Positions 25,501-33,003 of a DNA stretch of 44,661 bases are shown here, in pieces. Location: assembly GCF_009916105.1 (NCBI RefSeq), contig NZ_JAAAXQ010000011.1, positions 1 to 44,661 on the forward strand, given 5' to 3'. The stretch is from Streptomyces sp. GC420 (GTDB lineage: Bacteria > Actinomycetota > Actinomycetes > Streptomycetales > Streptomycetaceae). The position numbers were made by a program, and so were the translations under genes. The notes below the pieces were generated by a model. The model did no database searches, had not been told where the DNA came from, and saw only the letters and a list, made by a program, of their open reading frames with translations. Every line of letters begins with the position of its first letter. Position 1 is the stretch's first letter.

Positions 25501-26385
25501 TTGCGTGGTGGTGCCCGAGGAGGGCGCGAACTGGGTGTCGCCGCTGTAGGTCGCCGTGATCGTATGTGTGCCCTGACCGAGGGTGCCGATGTCGACGGTG
25601 GCGACTCCCGAGGTGTCCAGCGGAGCGGTGAATGTGCCGCCGCCCGGACCGTCCACGACGAAGGTGACCGTGCCGGTGGGGATTTCCGTGTAGGGCGGCG
25701 CGGCGGCGACGAAGGCGGTCAGTGTCACCGTCTCGCCCAGGTTCGACGGGTCGGGCGACGAAGCGACGGTGGTGGTGGTCGCCTTCTTCGACGGCAGCAC
25801 GTGCTGGCTGGTGGAACCGGTCGACGGGAGGAAGTTGACGTCTCCCTTGTAGATGGCGATGACGAGTTGGTCACCGGGCGGGAGGGAGTTCGTGGTGAAG
25901 GTGGCCTTGCCGCTCGCGTCCAGCCGCGCGGGGAAGTCACCGAGGGAGTCGACGACGAAGACGACCGTGCCGGTCGGTGTCCCCGCGCCGGGCGGCACGG
26001 CCGTCACGGTGGCGGTGAAGGTGACCGGCTGCCCGGGAACGGAGGGATCCGGCGACGAGGTGACCGTGGTGCTGGTCGCCGCCGGGACCACGGCGTGCCG
26101 GTAGCTGCCGGTGGAGCGCGCGAACTGCGCGGAGCCGTTGTACGTCGCGGTGACCGTGTGGGTCGCCGTGCTGAGCGTGGAGGTGGTGACCGTGGCCCTG
26201 CCGCTCGCGTCGAGCGGCACCGTGTACGTGCCGCCTCCGCCGCCGGCGATGGTGAAGGTCACGGTGCCGGTGGGGGTGCCCAGGCCCGGGATCACGGAGG
26301 TGACCGTTGCGATGATGGTGACCGGCTGACCGAAGACGGTCTGGATGGGGGATGAGACAACCCTGGTGATGGTGGGAAAAGCCAC
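22567..26385 (-). CDS. Thirteen-domain Ig-like repeat protein without signal peptide
   Basis: 1272 residues made of 13 consecutive bacterial Ig-like domains (Big_3_5 type) of about 95-100 residues and almost nothing else. Each has the pattern SSPDPSVFGQPVTFTATV, then PTGTVTFTIDG, a DGSGTAT turn, and ends with YGGD..F..STGTDTHTV. The first domain starts at residue 1, and the last ends the protein (DTHTVAV). There is no signal peptide, membrane anchor, LPXTG or dockerin. An in-frame TGA at 26424 and no other start codon before the GTG at 26385 rule out a missed leader in this frame. AGAGGG sits about seven bases before the GTG. Such domains are usually extracellular adhesion or stalk modules, so the export route is puzzling. 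DNA segments such as gtgacggtgccggtggggg recur between units and could drive copy-number change. Confidence 0.88.
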   Translation of the reverse strand: MAFPTITRVVSSPIQTVFGQPVTIIATVTSVIPGLGTPTGTVTFTIAGGGGGTYTVPLDASGRATVTTSTLSTATHTVTATYNGSAQFARSTGSYRHAVVPAATSTTVTSSPDPSVPGQPVTFTATVTAVPPGAGTPTGTVVFVVDSLGDFPARLDASGKATFTTNSLPPGDQLVIAIYKGDVNFLPSTGSTSQHVLPSKKATTTTVASSPDPSNLGETVTLTAFVAAAPPYTEIPTGTVTFVVDGPGGGTFTAPLDTSGVATVDIGTLGQGTHTITATYSGDTQFAPSSGTTTQTVLGAATSTTVTISPAAPVFGEPVTFTATVVPQGPGPVPTGTVTFEISGPDGVTTQTVSLDGSGTASFTIDSLSVGSHVVSVTYNGDAQYAGSTTTAEVTVGRASTTTTVTASPPSSVFGQEVAFTATAVPAPPSAGTPTGTVTFFLDGAEIGVLPLESDGTATLTLSDLPVGTSTVTAVYSGDADFTGSSGDVTHTVGQALTTTTVTSSPDPSTYGQEVLFTALVTPVPPGAGTPTGTVTFTIDGSIVLTGSVDASGTATAATSALPAGTHTVVAAYGGDTGFAPSDGSDTHTVSALATTVTVTSTPDPSVFGQPVAFTAVVAPSAPGGGVPTGTVTFTVDGEPPVTVALDENGVATISSSTLAAGTHPVQAAYSGDPNHLPATGTDTHTVDPAASTTTVITSPDPSVFGQPVTFTATVTPIAPGAGTPTGTVTFRDSAGSSVTVPLDGSGTATFTTAGLPVGTYEITAEYNGDGNFLPSSGSDTHIVEPSATTTTLTSSPNPSVYGEPVSFTATVAPVPPGAGTPGGQVTFTIDGTIVLTGTLAAGSATVTISDLTAGDHTVVATYVGAGDPSFTSSTSAPLTQTVVLASTITSVSSSPDPSVFGQPVLFTATVAPVAPGAGTPTGTVTFTIDGDVVPVLLDENGTATLTRATLPAGTYSVTADYGGDTNFTASTGTDTHTVVQAATLTTVTSSPDPSVRGETVTLTATVAAVSPGAGTPTGTVTFTISGGPTIPVALNADGVATVDISTLTAGTYSITAAYGGDSNFTASTGTDTHTVNPAPTTTTVISSPDPSVVGETVTFTATVTPDVPGPGTPTGTVTFVIDGTVTLTAPITGGSASVTYSGLNIGPHTVTASYGGDADFAPSSGADTHTVTGASTITTVVSSPDPSQPGRLVTFTATVVAAPPGTGTPTGTVTFVIGGGGGGTFTAALVGGVAVTTNRGLTIGPHAVTATYNGNGQFAPSTGTDTHTVAV

Positions 26386-27010
26386 GATGCGCCCTCTCGT
26401 CCGTGGTGTGCGTTCCGCTGGTCACCCGTCAGGTCCGGTGGTGCCTCCGGGGAGGACCGCCCGTACGGCGCGGCCGCTTCCGCCGAGACCGGGATGAGAC
26501 TGGGACCGGGGCTTGACGAAGAGGCAGGGCTCCTCGCCGCACTGCTCTCCGTCGGCAGAGGCAGTGGGGACCAACGGGCCGATACCACTGATGGACCCAC
26601 GACTTGCCGCGCCACTCCAGAGTCAGGACGCTCAATTGACTCGAACGGAGCAGCGCTTAATGAATCGGACGAGGCGTGAGTAATCTATCGAACACCACAC
26701 TCCGGTCATATGTGCGCCGTTGTGCGCCGCTCCGGGCTGTGGCCGAGGTCAACAGGGCCTGAGAGGTTCGGCGAAGCCGGGGAACGCCGACCCACCCGTA
26801 CGCGGCGGACACCTCGAACTCGCCCTGCCCCGAGGAGGAGACCGGCGTGCGAGCCCATCGGTCCGCCCGCCGGTGGGGGCATGTCCTGATCGCGGGACCG
26901 CCGTGCGGTGTCGGTGCGCCGCCGACGCGCTCCGGCATGCCGCACCCGGGATTCCCCGGAGCCGGCGGCGACCGGTCACCCGCGCCGCGCCGCCCGCGTC
27001 AACGCTGCGG
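26386..27010. other. Long intergenic region, no convincing gene
   Basis: 625 bases separate the Ig-repeat gene from the Lrp gene. An AT-richer patch at about 26620-26710 is the likely promoter zone for the Ig-repeat gene. A GTG at 26847 has a good GAGGAGGAG ribosome site, but its frame runs antisense through the Lrp gene and shows no recognisable protein, so it was not called. Confidence 0.5.
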
Positions 27011-27493
27011 TCACCCGCGCCGGGCCGCCTCGCGCCCGACCGACTCCACCAGCGGCAGCAGTCGGTGGGGCACCCGCTCGCGCAGCGCCACCTCTGTCCG
27101 GGTGCGCACCACACCCGGCAGGTTGATCAACTGCTGGATCACGTCCTCCAGGTGCTCGTTGTCGCGCGCCACCACCCGGGTCAGCAGATCACCGCCCCCG
27201 GTGATCGAGAACGCCTCCACGATCTCCGGTACGGCCGACAGCGCCTCGCCCACCTCGTCGAGATGCCCCTGCGTCACCTCGATGTGGACGAAGGCCAGCA
27301 CCGGATGCCCCAGCGCGGCGGGCGACAGGAAGGGCCCGGTGCCCGTGATGACGCCGTCCCGCTCCATGCGGTCGAGGCGCGCCTGGACCGTGCCGCGCGC
27401 GACGCCCAGCAGACGGGCGTACTCCCGGACGCTGGTGCGCGGCCGTTCCAGCAGCAGCCGCAGGATCCGGGTGTCCAACCGGTCCACCGCCAT
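27011..27493 (-). CDS. Lrp/AsnC-family transcriptional regulator
   Basis: 160 residues. The N-terminal helix-turn-helix reads LDTRILRLLLERPRTSVREY and LLGVARGTVQARLDRME, and the RAM ligand-binding domain follows (HPVLAFVHIEVTQG, VPEIVEAFSITGGGDLLTRV, LINLPGVVRTRTEVAL). Lrp-type proteins sense amino acids or related small molecules and wrap DNA as octamers. It starts at the ATG at 27493 and is divergent from the FUSC transporter. A perfect 8+1+8 palindrome and a duplicated 31-base block lie in the spacer, which fits autoregulation and control of the exporter. Confidence 0.9.
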   Translation of the reverse strand: MAVDRLDTRILRLLLERPRTSVREYARLLGVARGTVQARLDRMERDGVITGTGPFLSPAALGHPVLAFVHIEVTQGHLDEVGEALSAVPEIVEAFSITGGGDLLTRVVARDNEHLEDVIQQLINLPGVVRTRTEVALRERVPHRLLPLVESVGREAARRG

Positions 27494-27543
27494 CGTCCAC
27501 CGCCCTCCTCCTGGCACCGGCGCGGGACTACGACTGTACCGAT

Positions 27544-27608
27544 GGCCGGGTCGTCTGGCGGGCCGGAACGCCGGGCGGGCCGGGTCGTCTGGCGGGCCGG
27601 AACGCCGG
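27544..27608. repeat. 31-base direct repeat upstream of Lrp gene
   Basis: The block starting ggccgggtcgtctggcgggc is present at 27544-27574 and exactly again at 27578-27608 (period 34). It lies 50-115 bases upstream of the Lrp start. Repeated sites are suited to cooperative binding of Lrp-type octamers, but a recent neutral duplication is equally possible. Confidence 0.8.
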
Positions 27609-27677
27609 CGGCGAGGGCGGCCCGCCCGCTCCCACTGGTCCGTTGGCCGCGGGGCGGCCCGCCCTTGACGCGGCACG

Positions 27678-27694
27678 CTGGGCCATTGGCCCAG
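27678..27694. promoter_or_regulatory. Perfect palindrome between Lrp and FUSC genes
   Basis: CTGGGCCA-T-TGGCCCAG has two perfect 8-base arms around one T. A TTGACG (27665-27670) lies just before it. It is the strongest operator candidate for the Lrp regulator in the divergent spacer. Confidence 0.55.
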
Positions 27695-27873
27695 TGAGAA
27701 CCTGTGCTGTTGAGCCACTGACCCCCGCAGTGCTTTCCTGTACCCATCGATGGCGCTGCGCAGCGCTGGACGGCGACGAAGCCGCACCGGAGCGTGGCGC
27801 CTTTCCCATGCCCAGGTGGGCGGCGCACGCGACCGCACCCGGGCCGTGCGTGCCCGAGGGGGGCCGGTCGCCG

Positions 27874-29448
27874 TTGAAGAGGATGTTCTCCGCACCCGAC
27901 CCGGGTCTCGTCCGGCTGCGCGTGTCGCTGCGCGCCGTCGCCGGGGTCGGCCTCGCCGTGACCGCCGCGCAGGCCGCGGGACTGCCGCTGCCCGCCTCCG
28001 TCACCGGTGGGCTCGCCGCGCTGCTCGCGCTCTTCACCGTCGCCGACCCGACCGTCCGGGGCCAGGCACTGACCACACTGCTGCTCCCCGTCGTCGGCCT
28101 TCCCGTGCTCGCGCTGGCCACCGTCCTGCACGGCAGCCCGCTGCTGCGTGACACCGCCTGGCTGCTCGTCGTCCTCGGCGGCGTGTACGCCAGGCGCTGG
28201 GGTCCGCGCGGCAACGCGCTCGGCATCTTCGCCTTCATGATGTTCTTCGTCACGCAGTTCCTGCACGCCGTTCCCGCGCAACTGCCCGTGCTCTGCGCGG
28301 CCGTCGCGCTCGCCCTCCTCGCGGCGGGCGGCGTCCGCTTCGGACCCTGGTGCGTCGAGCGCCGTACCCCGCCCCCGGCCGCACCGGTGCCGCCGCCCGG
28401 CACCGGGCCGGCCAGGCCCACCACCCGGCAGGCCGTGCAGGCGACGGCGGCCTGCGCCTTCGCGCTGGCACTGGGCCAGACCGTCTCCGACGAGCGCTGG
28501 TACTGGGCCGTCGGCACCACTTGGTGGATCTTCGTCAACACCGCCTCGCGCGGCGAGACGCTGGTGCGCGGCTTCCGCAGGATCGTCGGTACGGTCCTCG
28601 GGATCGCGGCGGGAATGCTGGTCGCCGTCCCGCTGGACGGGGCCCCGGGCCCCACGGCCGCCCTGGTCGCGGTGTGCGTCTTCGGGATCTTCTACACGGC
28701 GGCCCTCTCCTACAGTTGGATGACGTTCTTCGTGACCGTCATGGCCGGACTCCTCTACGGCCTGCTCGGCGTCCTGCACCCCGGTCTGCTCGCCCTGCGC
28801 CTGACCGAGACCGTCGTCGGAGCCGCCGGCGCCGCTCTCGCCGTGGCCGTCGTCCTCCCGGTCACCACCCACGCGGCCACGGACGCCTGGATCCAGCGGG
28901 CACTGCAGTGCGTGCACCGCTGCACCTCCGAGGCCGCCCGGAGACTCGCCGGGGACGAGGACGCCGATCCCGCGCCGCCGGCCGCCGAACTGGAAGTGCT
29001 GCTGGGGCGCGTGCGGATGTCGGTCGCGCCGCTCGTGCACCCCCTCAACCCGCTGCACGCCCGCAAGGCCCGTGCACGCCGGGTGCTGGAACTGCTCGAC
29101 GACTGCGCCCGGCAGGTACGGGCGCTGGCCGCGGTGGCCGCCGACCCGGACGCCTCGCACGACGCCAGGCTGACCGCCGCCTGCCGTCGCGTCGAGACGG
29201 CGGTGCACGCCCTGATGACGCCCAGCGCCCGGCCGGCCCTCGCGTCCGTGCCCGTGCCCGTGTCCGTGTCCGTGTCCGCACCGGCACCCGCGCCGGCCGC
29301 GGTCGAGGCCGAGGCGCTCGTGCCCATGGGCCGGCCGCTTTCGGAGGAGCATCCCGCGCTCGCCCATCTGCACGACCTGGAGAAGGCGCTCGCGGCACTC
29401 GACGGCCCCCTGCGGAACCCCGCAGGCCCCTCCCTCGTCACCGTCTGA
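27874..29448 (+). CDS. FUSC-family membrane transporter (aromatic acid exporter-like)
   Basis: About 524 residues from the TTG at 27874. Two blocks of hydrophobic helices (residues about 10-140 and 190-340) flank a Pro-rich linker (RRTPPPAAPVPPPGTGPARP), the duplicated layout of FUSC/YccS/AaeB-type proteins. A cytosolic C-terminal part with helices and a Val/Ser/Pro-Ala repeat tract (near residues 450-470) follows. It may export aromatic acids or other organic anions; no substrate is certain. The TTG was chosen for the GAGGGGGG about ten bases upstream and because the family typically starts with KRMFSAPDPG. The ATG at 27808 in the same frame is an alternative without a good ribosome site. 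Confidence 0.78.
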   Translation: MKRMFSAPDPGLVRLRVSLRAVAGVGLAVTAAQAAGLPLPASVTGGLAALLALFTVADPTVRGQALTTLLLPVVGLPVLALATVLHGSPLLRDTAWLLVVLGGVYARRWGPRGNALGIFAFMMFFVTQFLHAVPAQLPVLCAAVALALLAAGGVRFGPWCVERRTPPPAAPVPPPGTGPARPTTRQAVQATAACAFALALGQTVSDERWYWAVGTTWWIFVNTASRGETLVRGFRRIVGTVLGIAAGMLVAVPLDGAPGPTAALVAVCVFGIFYTAALSYSWMTFFVTVMAGLLYGLLGVLHPGLLALRLTETVVGAAGAALAVAVVLPVTTHAATDAWIQRALQCVHRCTSEAARRLAGDEDADPAPPAAELEVLLGRVRMSVAPLVHPLNPLHARKARARRVLELLDDCARQVRALAAVAADPDASHDARLTAACRRVETAVHALMTPSARPALASVPVPVSVSVSAPAPAPAAVEAEALVPMGRPLSEEHPALAHLHDLEKALAALDGPLRNPAGPSLVTV

Positions 29449-29486
29449 CGCCCAAGAGCCGTCCACGGCCGTCCGTGCCGTCGGGC

Positions 29487-29510
29487 GAGTGGACGAGTGG
29501 ACGAGTGGAC
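29487..29510. repeat. Three 8-base tandem repeats
   Basis: GAGTGGAC is repeated three times head to tail, directly upstream of the DasR-type palindrome and the lactonase gene. Confidence 0.9.
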
Positions 29511-29518
29511 GAACCGCC

Positions 29519-29536
29519 ATATGGTCTAGACCTACT
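29519..29536. promoter_or_regulatory. DasR-type operator (dre-like)
   Basis: The core GGTCTAGACC (29523-29532) is a perfect palindrome, and the wider site ATATGGTCTAGACCTACT closely matches the DasR-responsive element consensus ACTGGTCTAGACCAGT known from Streptomyces. DasR is a GntR-family repressor released by glucosamine-6-phosphate and related amino-sugar phosphates. The site is about 64 bases before the lactonase start. Confidence 0.65.
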
Positions 29537-29599
29537 GCTACCGTCGGCCCATCACGTCCGGCACGCACCAGGCGTCCGGACCCGCGGAGGGAGTACCAC

Positions 29600-30631
29600 G
29601 TGGCCGTCAGCGGACGCGCGTTCATCGGCTCGTTCACCTCGGCGGGCGGCCGCGGCATCCTCACCGCGACGGTCGAACCCCGCACGGGCTCGCTGACCGT
29701 CCTGCACACCACCGAGACCGTGCCCGACCCGTCCTTCCTGGCCCTGTCGGCGGACGGTCACGTGCTCCACGCCGTCAGCGAGACGGAATCCGGGGCCGTG
29801 TACGCGTTCGACGTACGCGGTGAACGGCCCGTGCCGCTCGGCGGACCCGTGCCCGTCGAAGCGGACTCGCCGACCCATCTGACCGTGGCGGGGGATCTGC
29901 TGCTGACCGCCAACTACGGCTCCGGCAGCGTCACCGCCCTCGCCCTGGGAGCGGACGGGACCCCGTCGGGCCCGGCCCGGGTCATGGCCCACCGCGGCTC
30001 GGGACCCGACGCCGCGCGCCAGCAGGGCCCGCATGCCCACCAGGTGCTGCCCGACCCCACCGGGCGCTGGCTGCTCTGCGTGGACCTCGGCACCGACTCG
30101 GTGTGGATCAGGGCGGCGGACACCCTGCGCCTGCACCGCGAGGCCGCGCTGAGGCCCGGCAGCGGGCCCCGGCACCTGGCGTTCCACCCGGCCGGCCGGC
30201 ACGCCTACGTCGTGGGAGAGCTGGACCCGGTCGTCACCGTCTGCCGGTGGAACGCCGAGGAGGGCGCTCTCGTACCGCTCGGCGAGACACCTCTGGGGCC
30301 CGGCACAGCCGGGGCGGCGGGCGGCCACTACCCCTCCGAGCCCGTCGTCTCGCGGGACGGCCGATTCCTCTGGGTCGCGGGGCGCGGCCGGGACAGCATC
30401 ACCGTCCTGGCTCTGGACGAAGCGGGCGAGTCGGCCGCACCGGTCACCACGGTGCCCTGCGGCGGCCACTGGCCCCGGGATCTCACGCTCGACCCCACGG
30501 GCCGCCGGCTGTACGCGGCCAATGAGCGCTCCGGCACCGTGACCTGGTTCGACGTCGACCCGGAGACCGGCGTCCCGGCCCCGGCGGGTTCGCTGCCGGC
30601 ACCGGCCGCCTCCTGCGTGATCTTCGGCTGA
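29600..30631 (+). CDS. Beta-propeller lactonase-family protein
   Basis: 343 residues, a seven-bladed propeller of the cyclic lactonase/6-phosphogluconolactonase (Pgl/YbhE) family. Family segments include LTANYGSGSVTALAL, GPHAHQVLPDPTGRWLLCVD, GSGPRHLAFHPAGRHAYVV and GGHWPRDLTLDPTGRRLYAAN. The catalytic His/Glu residues of this fold are plausible at HAHQ and near VVGELD. No signal peptide is visible, so it acts in the cytoplasm. The GTG at 29600 has GGAGGGAG six bases upstream. The DasR-type site upstream suggests amino-sugar control, which would fit a sugar-acid lactone substrate, but that is inference. Confidence 0.85.
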   Translation: MAVSGRAFIGSFTSAGGRGILTATVEPRTGSLTVLHTTETVPDPSFLALSADGHVLHAVSETESGAVYAFDVRGERPVPLGGPVPVEADSPTHLTVAGDLLLTANYGSGSVTALALGADGTPSGPARVMAHRGSGPDAARQQGPHAHQVLPDPTGRWLLCVDLGTDSVWIRAADTLRLHREAALRPGSGPRHLAFHPAGRHAYVVGELDPVVTVCRWNAEEGALVPLGETPLGPGTAGAAGGHYPSEPVVSRDGRFLWVAGRGRDSITVLALDEAGESAAPVTTVPCGGHWPRDLTLDPTGRRLYAANERSGTVTWFDVDPETGVPAPAGSLPAPAASCVIFG

Positions 30632-30671
30632 CGCCCGCCCTGCCCCGCCCGCGGTCCCGTGGCCGCACATG

Positions 30672-30713
30672 CGTCAGGGCCCGGTTCCCGGCCTGGGAGA
30701 ACGAGCCCTGACG
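30672..30713. terminator. Hairpin between convergent genes
   Basis: CGTCAGGGC (30672-30680) pairs exactly with GCCCTGACG (30705-30713). The 24-base loop contains further self-complementary sequence. It sits between the lactonase stop and the CbiX-like stop. Confidence 0.5.
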
Positions 30714-30738
30714 TGTGCGCCGTGCGTGTGTCCGGTGA

Positions 30739-31662
30739 TCAGTGCACCGCGGTGCCCGGTGTCTGCTGCTGGGCGATGCCCAGGACCGCGGCGTACTTCG
30801 ACAGCACCAGCTTGCCGATCGCCGGGTACGAGCCCAGCGTCTCGGCGGAGGCGCAGCCGGCCTCCTTCGCGGCGGCGTCCAGCAGCCCCTCCGGGACCTC
30901 CGGGCCGATCGCGTACGGCGCGAGCGCCAGCTGCGCCGAACCGGAGCCGCGCAACTGCTCGGCGATGTCCGAGACGGCACCCTCCTGGTCCAGCGCGGCG
31001 GCCATCACCGGCACCGCCAGACGTGCGGCCAGCAGCATGCCGGTGATCCCCGCGGCCTGCACCGCTTCCTCGCCGCCCACAGTGGCGAGGATGATGCCGT
31101 CGGCCGCCGTGGCCACGGTGAAGAGCCTCGCCCGGTCCGCGCGGGCCAGACCGGCCTCGGAGAGGCGCACGTGCAGGGCCTCGGCGAGCAGCGGGTGCGG
31201 GCCGAGGACGTCGGTCAGCTCCGCCGCGGCCTCGCTGTCCACGAGGGCCTGGCGTATGCGGCGCATCAGCGCGCTGTCCGGCCCCGCCAGCAGCGGTACC
31301 ACGACGGCGACCGGCCCCTCGGGCGCGGACACCTCCTCGCCCGCGGCCTTCGCCAGTTCGTAACGGGCGGTGCGGTCCGCGGCCGTCCGCGCCAGGACGG
31401 CGGGCAGCGTGGGGTACTCGTCGTCGTCCCCGTCCAGGTAGCCGATCCGGGCGTCCAGGCCCGGCAGCTCGGAACGGGCGATGCTCACGGTCTCCTCCGC
31501 CAGCGCGCGCGTGGCCGGTCCGGGAGTGCCGGGCACGGCAAGGAGCAGCGCGGGCGCACCCTCGGGCGCCACCACGGGTTCCGGACGGCGGTGGCGTCCG
31601 GGCTGGCGGGGTCGCGGCATTCGTACTGGCAGGCCGTTGGAGGGCCCTGTGGGGGAGCTCAT
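30739..31662 (-). CDS. Sirohydrochlorin chelatase-like (CbiX) protein with altered active site
   Basis: 307 residues: a basic Pro/Arg-rich leader of about 35 residues, then two CbiX-type halves. Family-like segments are VAVVVPLLAGPDSALMRRIR, VLGPHPLLAEALHVRLSEAG and the second-half MLLAARLAVPVMAAALDQEG. In active CbiX enzymes the first strand ends in VGHGS, with the metal-inserting His. Here that position reads LLAVPGTP, so the His is missing, while the second His (GPHPLL) remains. It may therefore be a degenerate relative without chelatase activity. It is downstream of a GlcNAc-kinase-like gene in the same direction, with a 104-base gap that could hold its own promoter. Confidence 0.75.
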   Translation of the reverse strand: MSSPTGPSNGLPVRMPRPRQPGRHRRPEPVVAPEGAPALLLAVPGTPGPATRALAEETVSIARSELPGLDARIGYLDGDDDEYPTLPAVLARTAADRTARYELAKAAGEEVSAPEGPVAVVVPLLAGPDSALMRRIRQALVDSEAAAELTDVLGPHPLLAEALHVRLSEAGLARADRARLFTVATAADGIILATVGGEEAVQAAGITGMLLAARLAVPVMAAALDQEGAVSDIAEQLRGSGSAQLALAPYAIGPEVPEGLLDAAAKEAGCASAETLGSYPAIGKLVLSKYAAVLGIAQQQTPGTAVH

Positions 31663-31766
31663 GGCCTGGCATGCTACTGGTTCTGCGCGCCCCGCTGTTC
31701 GGGGAGGGCGCAGATCGGCGGTATCCGTCCCGATTTATCCGTTGAATACCGTGAATGGTGACCGGA

Positions 31767-32957
31767 TCAGTCCACCTGTCCGGTGCCCGTGGCCGGGCGG
31801 ACGTGCAACAACCGTCCGTCGACCGGCAGTCGTACATCGCCTGTGGCCAGCGCGGACGCGATCACGACGGCTCCGCGCAGCGGGTCTCCGGCCGCCGGTA
31901 CGAGCCGGGCGTGCGGGAGTTGCCGTGCCAGTTCCGCCCGCAGCGGTACGAGGAGCGGGTCGCCCAGTTTCAACAGGCCACCGGTGAGGGCGACTTCGGG
32001 GGACCATGCCGCACCGCCGCCCGGTGCGGGCCCCTTGGTGCAGGAATCGCCCGGTGTGTCCGCCGCGCCCGGTGAATCCACTGCGTTCAAGGTGCCCGGT
32101 GCCGTCGTCGCGTCCGTCGCTCCTGTTGCGCCCGTCGCGTCCGGCGCCCGTGGCGCGTGCGGCCCGTCCGGGCACGCCGCCGCGGCGGCGTCCGCGATGT
32201 GTCCCGCGGCCTCCCGCAGGATCCGGTCCGCCACGGTATCGCCGCCGGCCGCGGCGCGGGCCACCTCGGGCGCGAAGGAGGCCAGTACGGCCGGCCGGTC
32301 GGAGCGCGGATAGACCAGTCCCGGCACCTCGGCGGCGGGCCCGAGGACCGCTTCCGTCCGGGCCAGCAGTGCGCGGGACCCGCCCCGCCGGCCGTCGTGG
32401 GCGCGCAGCGCCGCCTCCAGGCCGGCCCTGCCGATCCAGGCCCCGCTTCCGCAGTCGCCCAGCAGGTGGCCCCAGCCGTCGGCGCGCCGCCACGAGCGCA
32501 GGTCCGTGCCGAGCGCGATCAGCCCGGTGCCGGCGGCGACCACGACTCCGGGACGCGGGCCCAGCGCACCGGCGTACGCCGTCACGGCGTCCGCCGCCAG
32601 GGCCAGCCACCGTGCGCCCAGTTCACGTGCCAGCGGGCCCGGCAGTCCGCTGCGCAGCCCGCCCCCGAGGGTCGCCATGCCGGCCGCGCCCACGGCGATC
32701 GCCGCGATCCGCCCGGCCCCGGCCTCCCGCATCAGTTCCCTCGCGGCGGGCAGCAGCCGGTCCAGGAACTCCGCCGCGTCGATCCCACCGGGGCCGGTAC
32801 GCACGGGCCGGGCCGAGCGGGTCGCGCCGACGGCGGGAACCGCGCCGCCCTGGCAGGGGCCGGCGTCCGGGCCGGCCGCCAGCGCCACGCGCAGCCCCGA
32901 GCCGCCGGAGTCGACACCGAGGACCCAGTGGCGCTCCTGCGGCGCCCGGCCGCTCAC
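31767..32957 (-). CDS. BadF/BadG-type ATPase, N-acetylglucosamine kinase-like
   Basis: 396 residues of the ASKHA kinase fold: phosphate-1 motif LGVDSGGSGLRVAL at the N-terminus, VVVAAGTGLIALG, GWGHLLGDCGSGAWIG near residue 165, and ALTGGLLKLGDPLL near 330. This is the signature of the GlcNAc kinase/BadF-BadG family, which phosphorylates amino sugars with ATP in the cytoplasm. A Thr/Ala/Gly/Asp-rich low-complexity insert of about 45 residues (near 270-318) separates the last two motifs and is unusual. The start is the GTG at 32957. The DasR-type site two genes away is consistent with amino-sugar metabolism here, though it is not in front of this gene. Confidence 0.83.
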   Translation of the reverse strand: MSGRAPQERHWVLGVDSGGSGLRVALAAGPDAGPCQGGAVPAVGATRSARPVRTGPGGIDAAEFLDRLLPAARELMREAGAGRIAAIAVGAAGMATLGGGLRSGLPGPLARELGARWLALAADAVTAYAGALGPRPGVVVAAGTGLIALGTDLRSWRRADGWGHLLGDCGSGAWIGRAGLEAALRAHDGRRGGSRALLARTEAVLGPAAEVPGLVYPRSDRPAVLASFAPEVARAAAGGDTVADRILREAAGHIADAAAAACPDGPHAPRAPDATGATGATDATTAPGTLNAVDSPGAADTPGDSCTKGPAPGGGAAWSPEVALTGGLLKLGDPLLVPLRAELARQLPHARLVPAAGDPLRGAVVIASALATGDVRLPVDGRLLHVRPATGTGQVD

Positions 32958-33003
32958 GCCGGTGTCCTCCGGCGGCCCGAGCCCGGCCCGAGCGCCGCCG
33001 GGG

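Noticed and set aside
22645..26355. Long plus-strand open frames opposite the Ig-repeat gene
   Set aside because: They are mirror images of a repetitive gene (Val/Gly/Asp-rich antisense readings) and have no start signals or family resemblance.
22567..26385. Repeated DNA as a possible CRISPR array or tandem satellite
   Set aside because: The period is about 290 bases, the units diverge, and they translate into Ig-like domains with coding-type variation.
26847..27668. Plus-strand gene with a good ribosome site at 26847
   Set aside because: Most of it is antisense to a clear Lrp gene and the product is low-complexity Arg/Pro/Ser with no domain.
31663..31766. Possible riboswitch or RNA element upstream of the CbiX-like gene
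   Set aside because: Only a weak CGGTAT/ATACCG pairing is visible and no known riboswitch core could be matched by eye.
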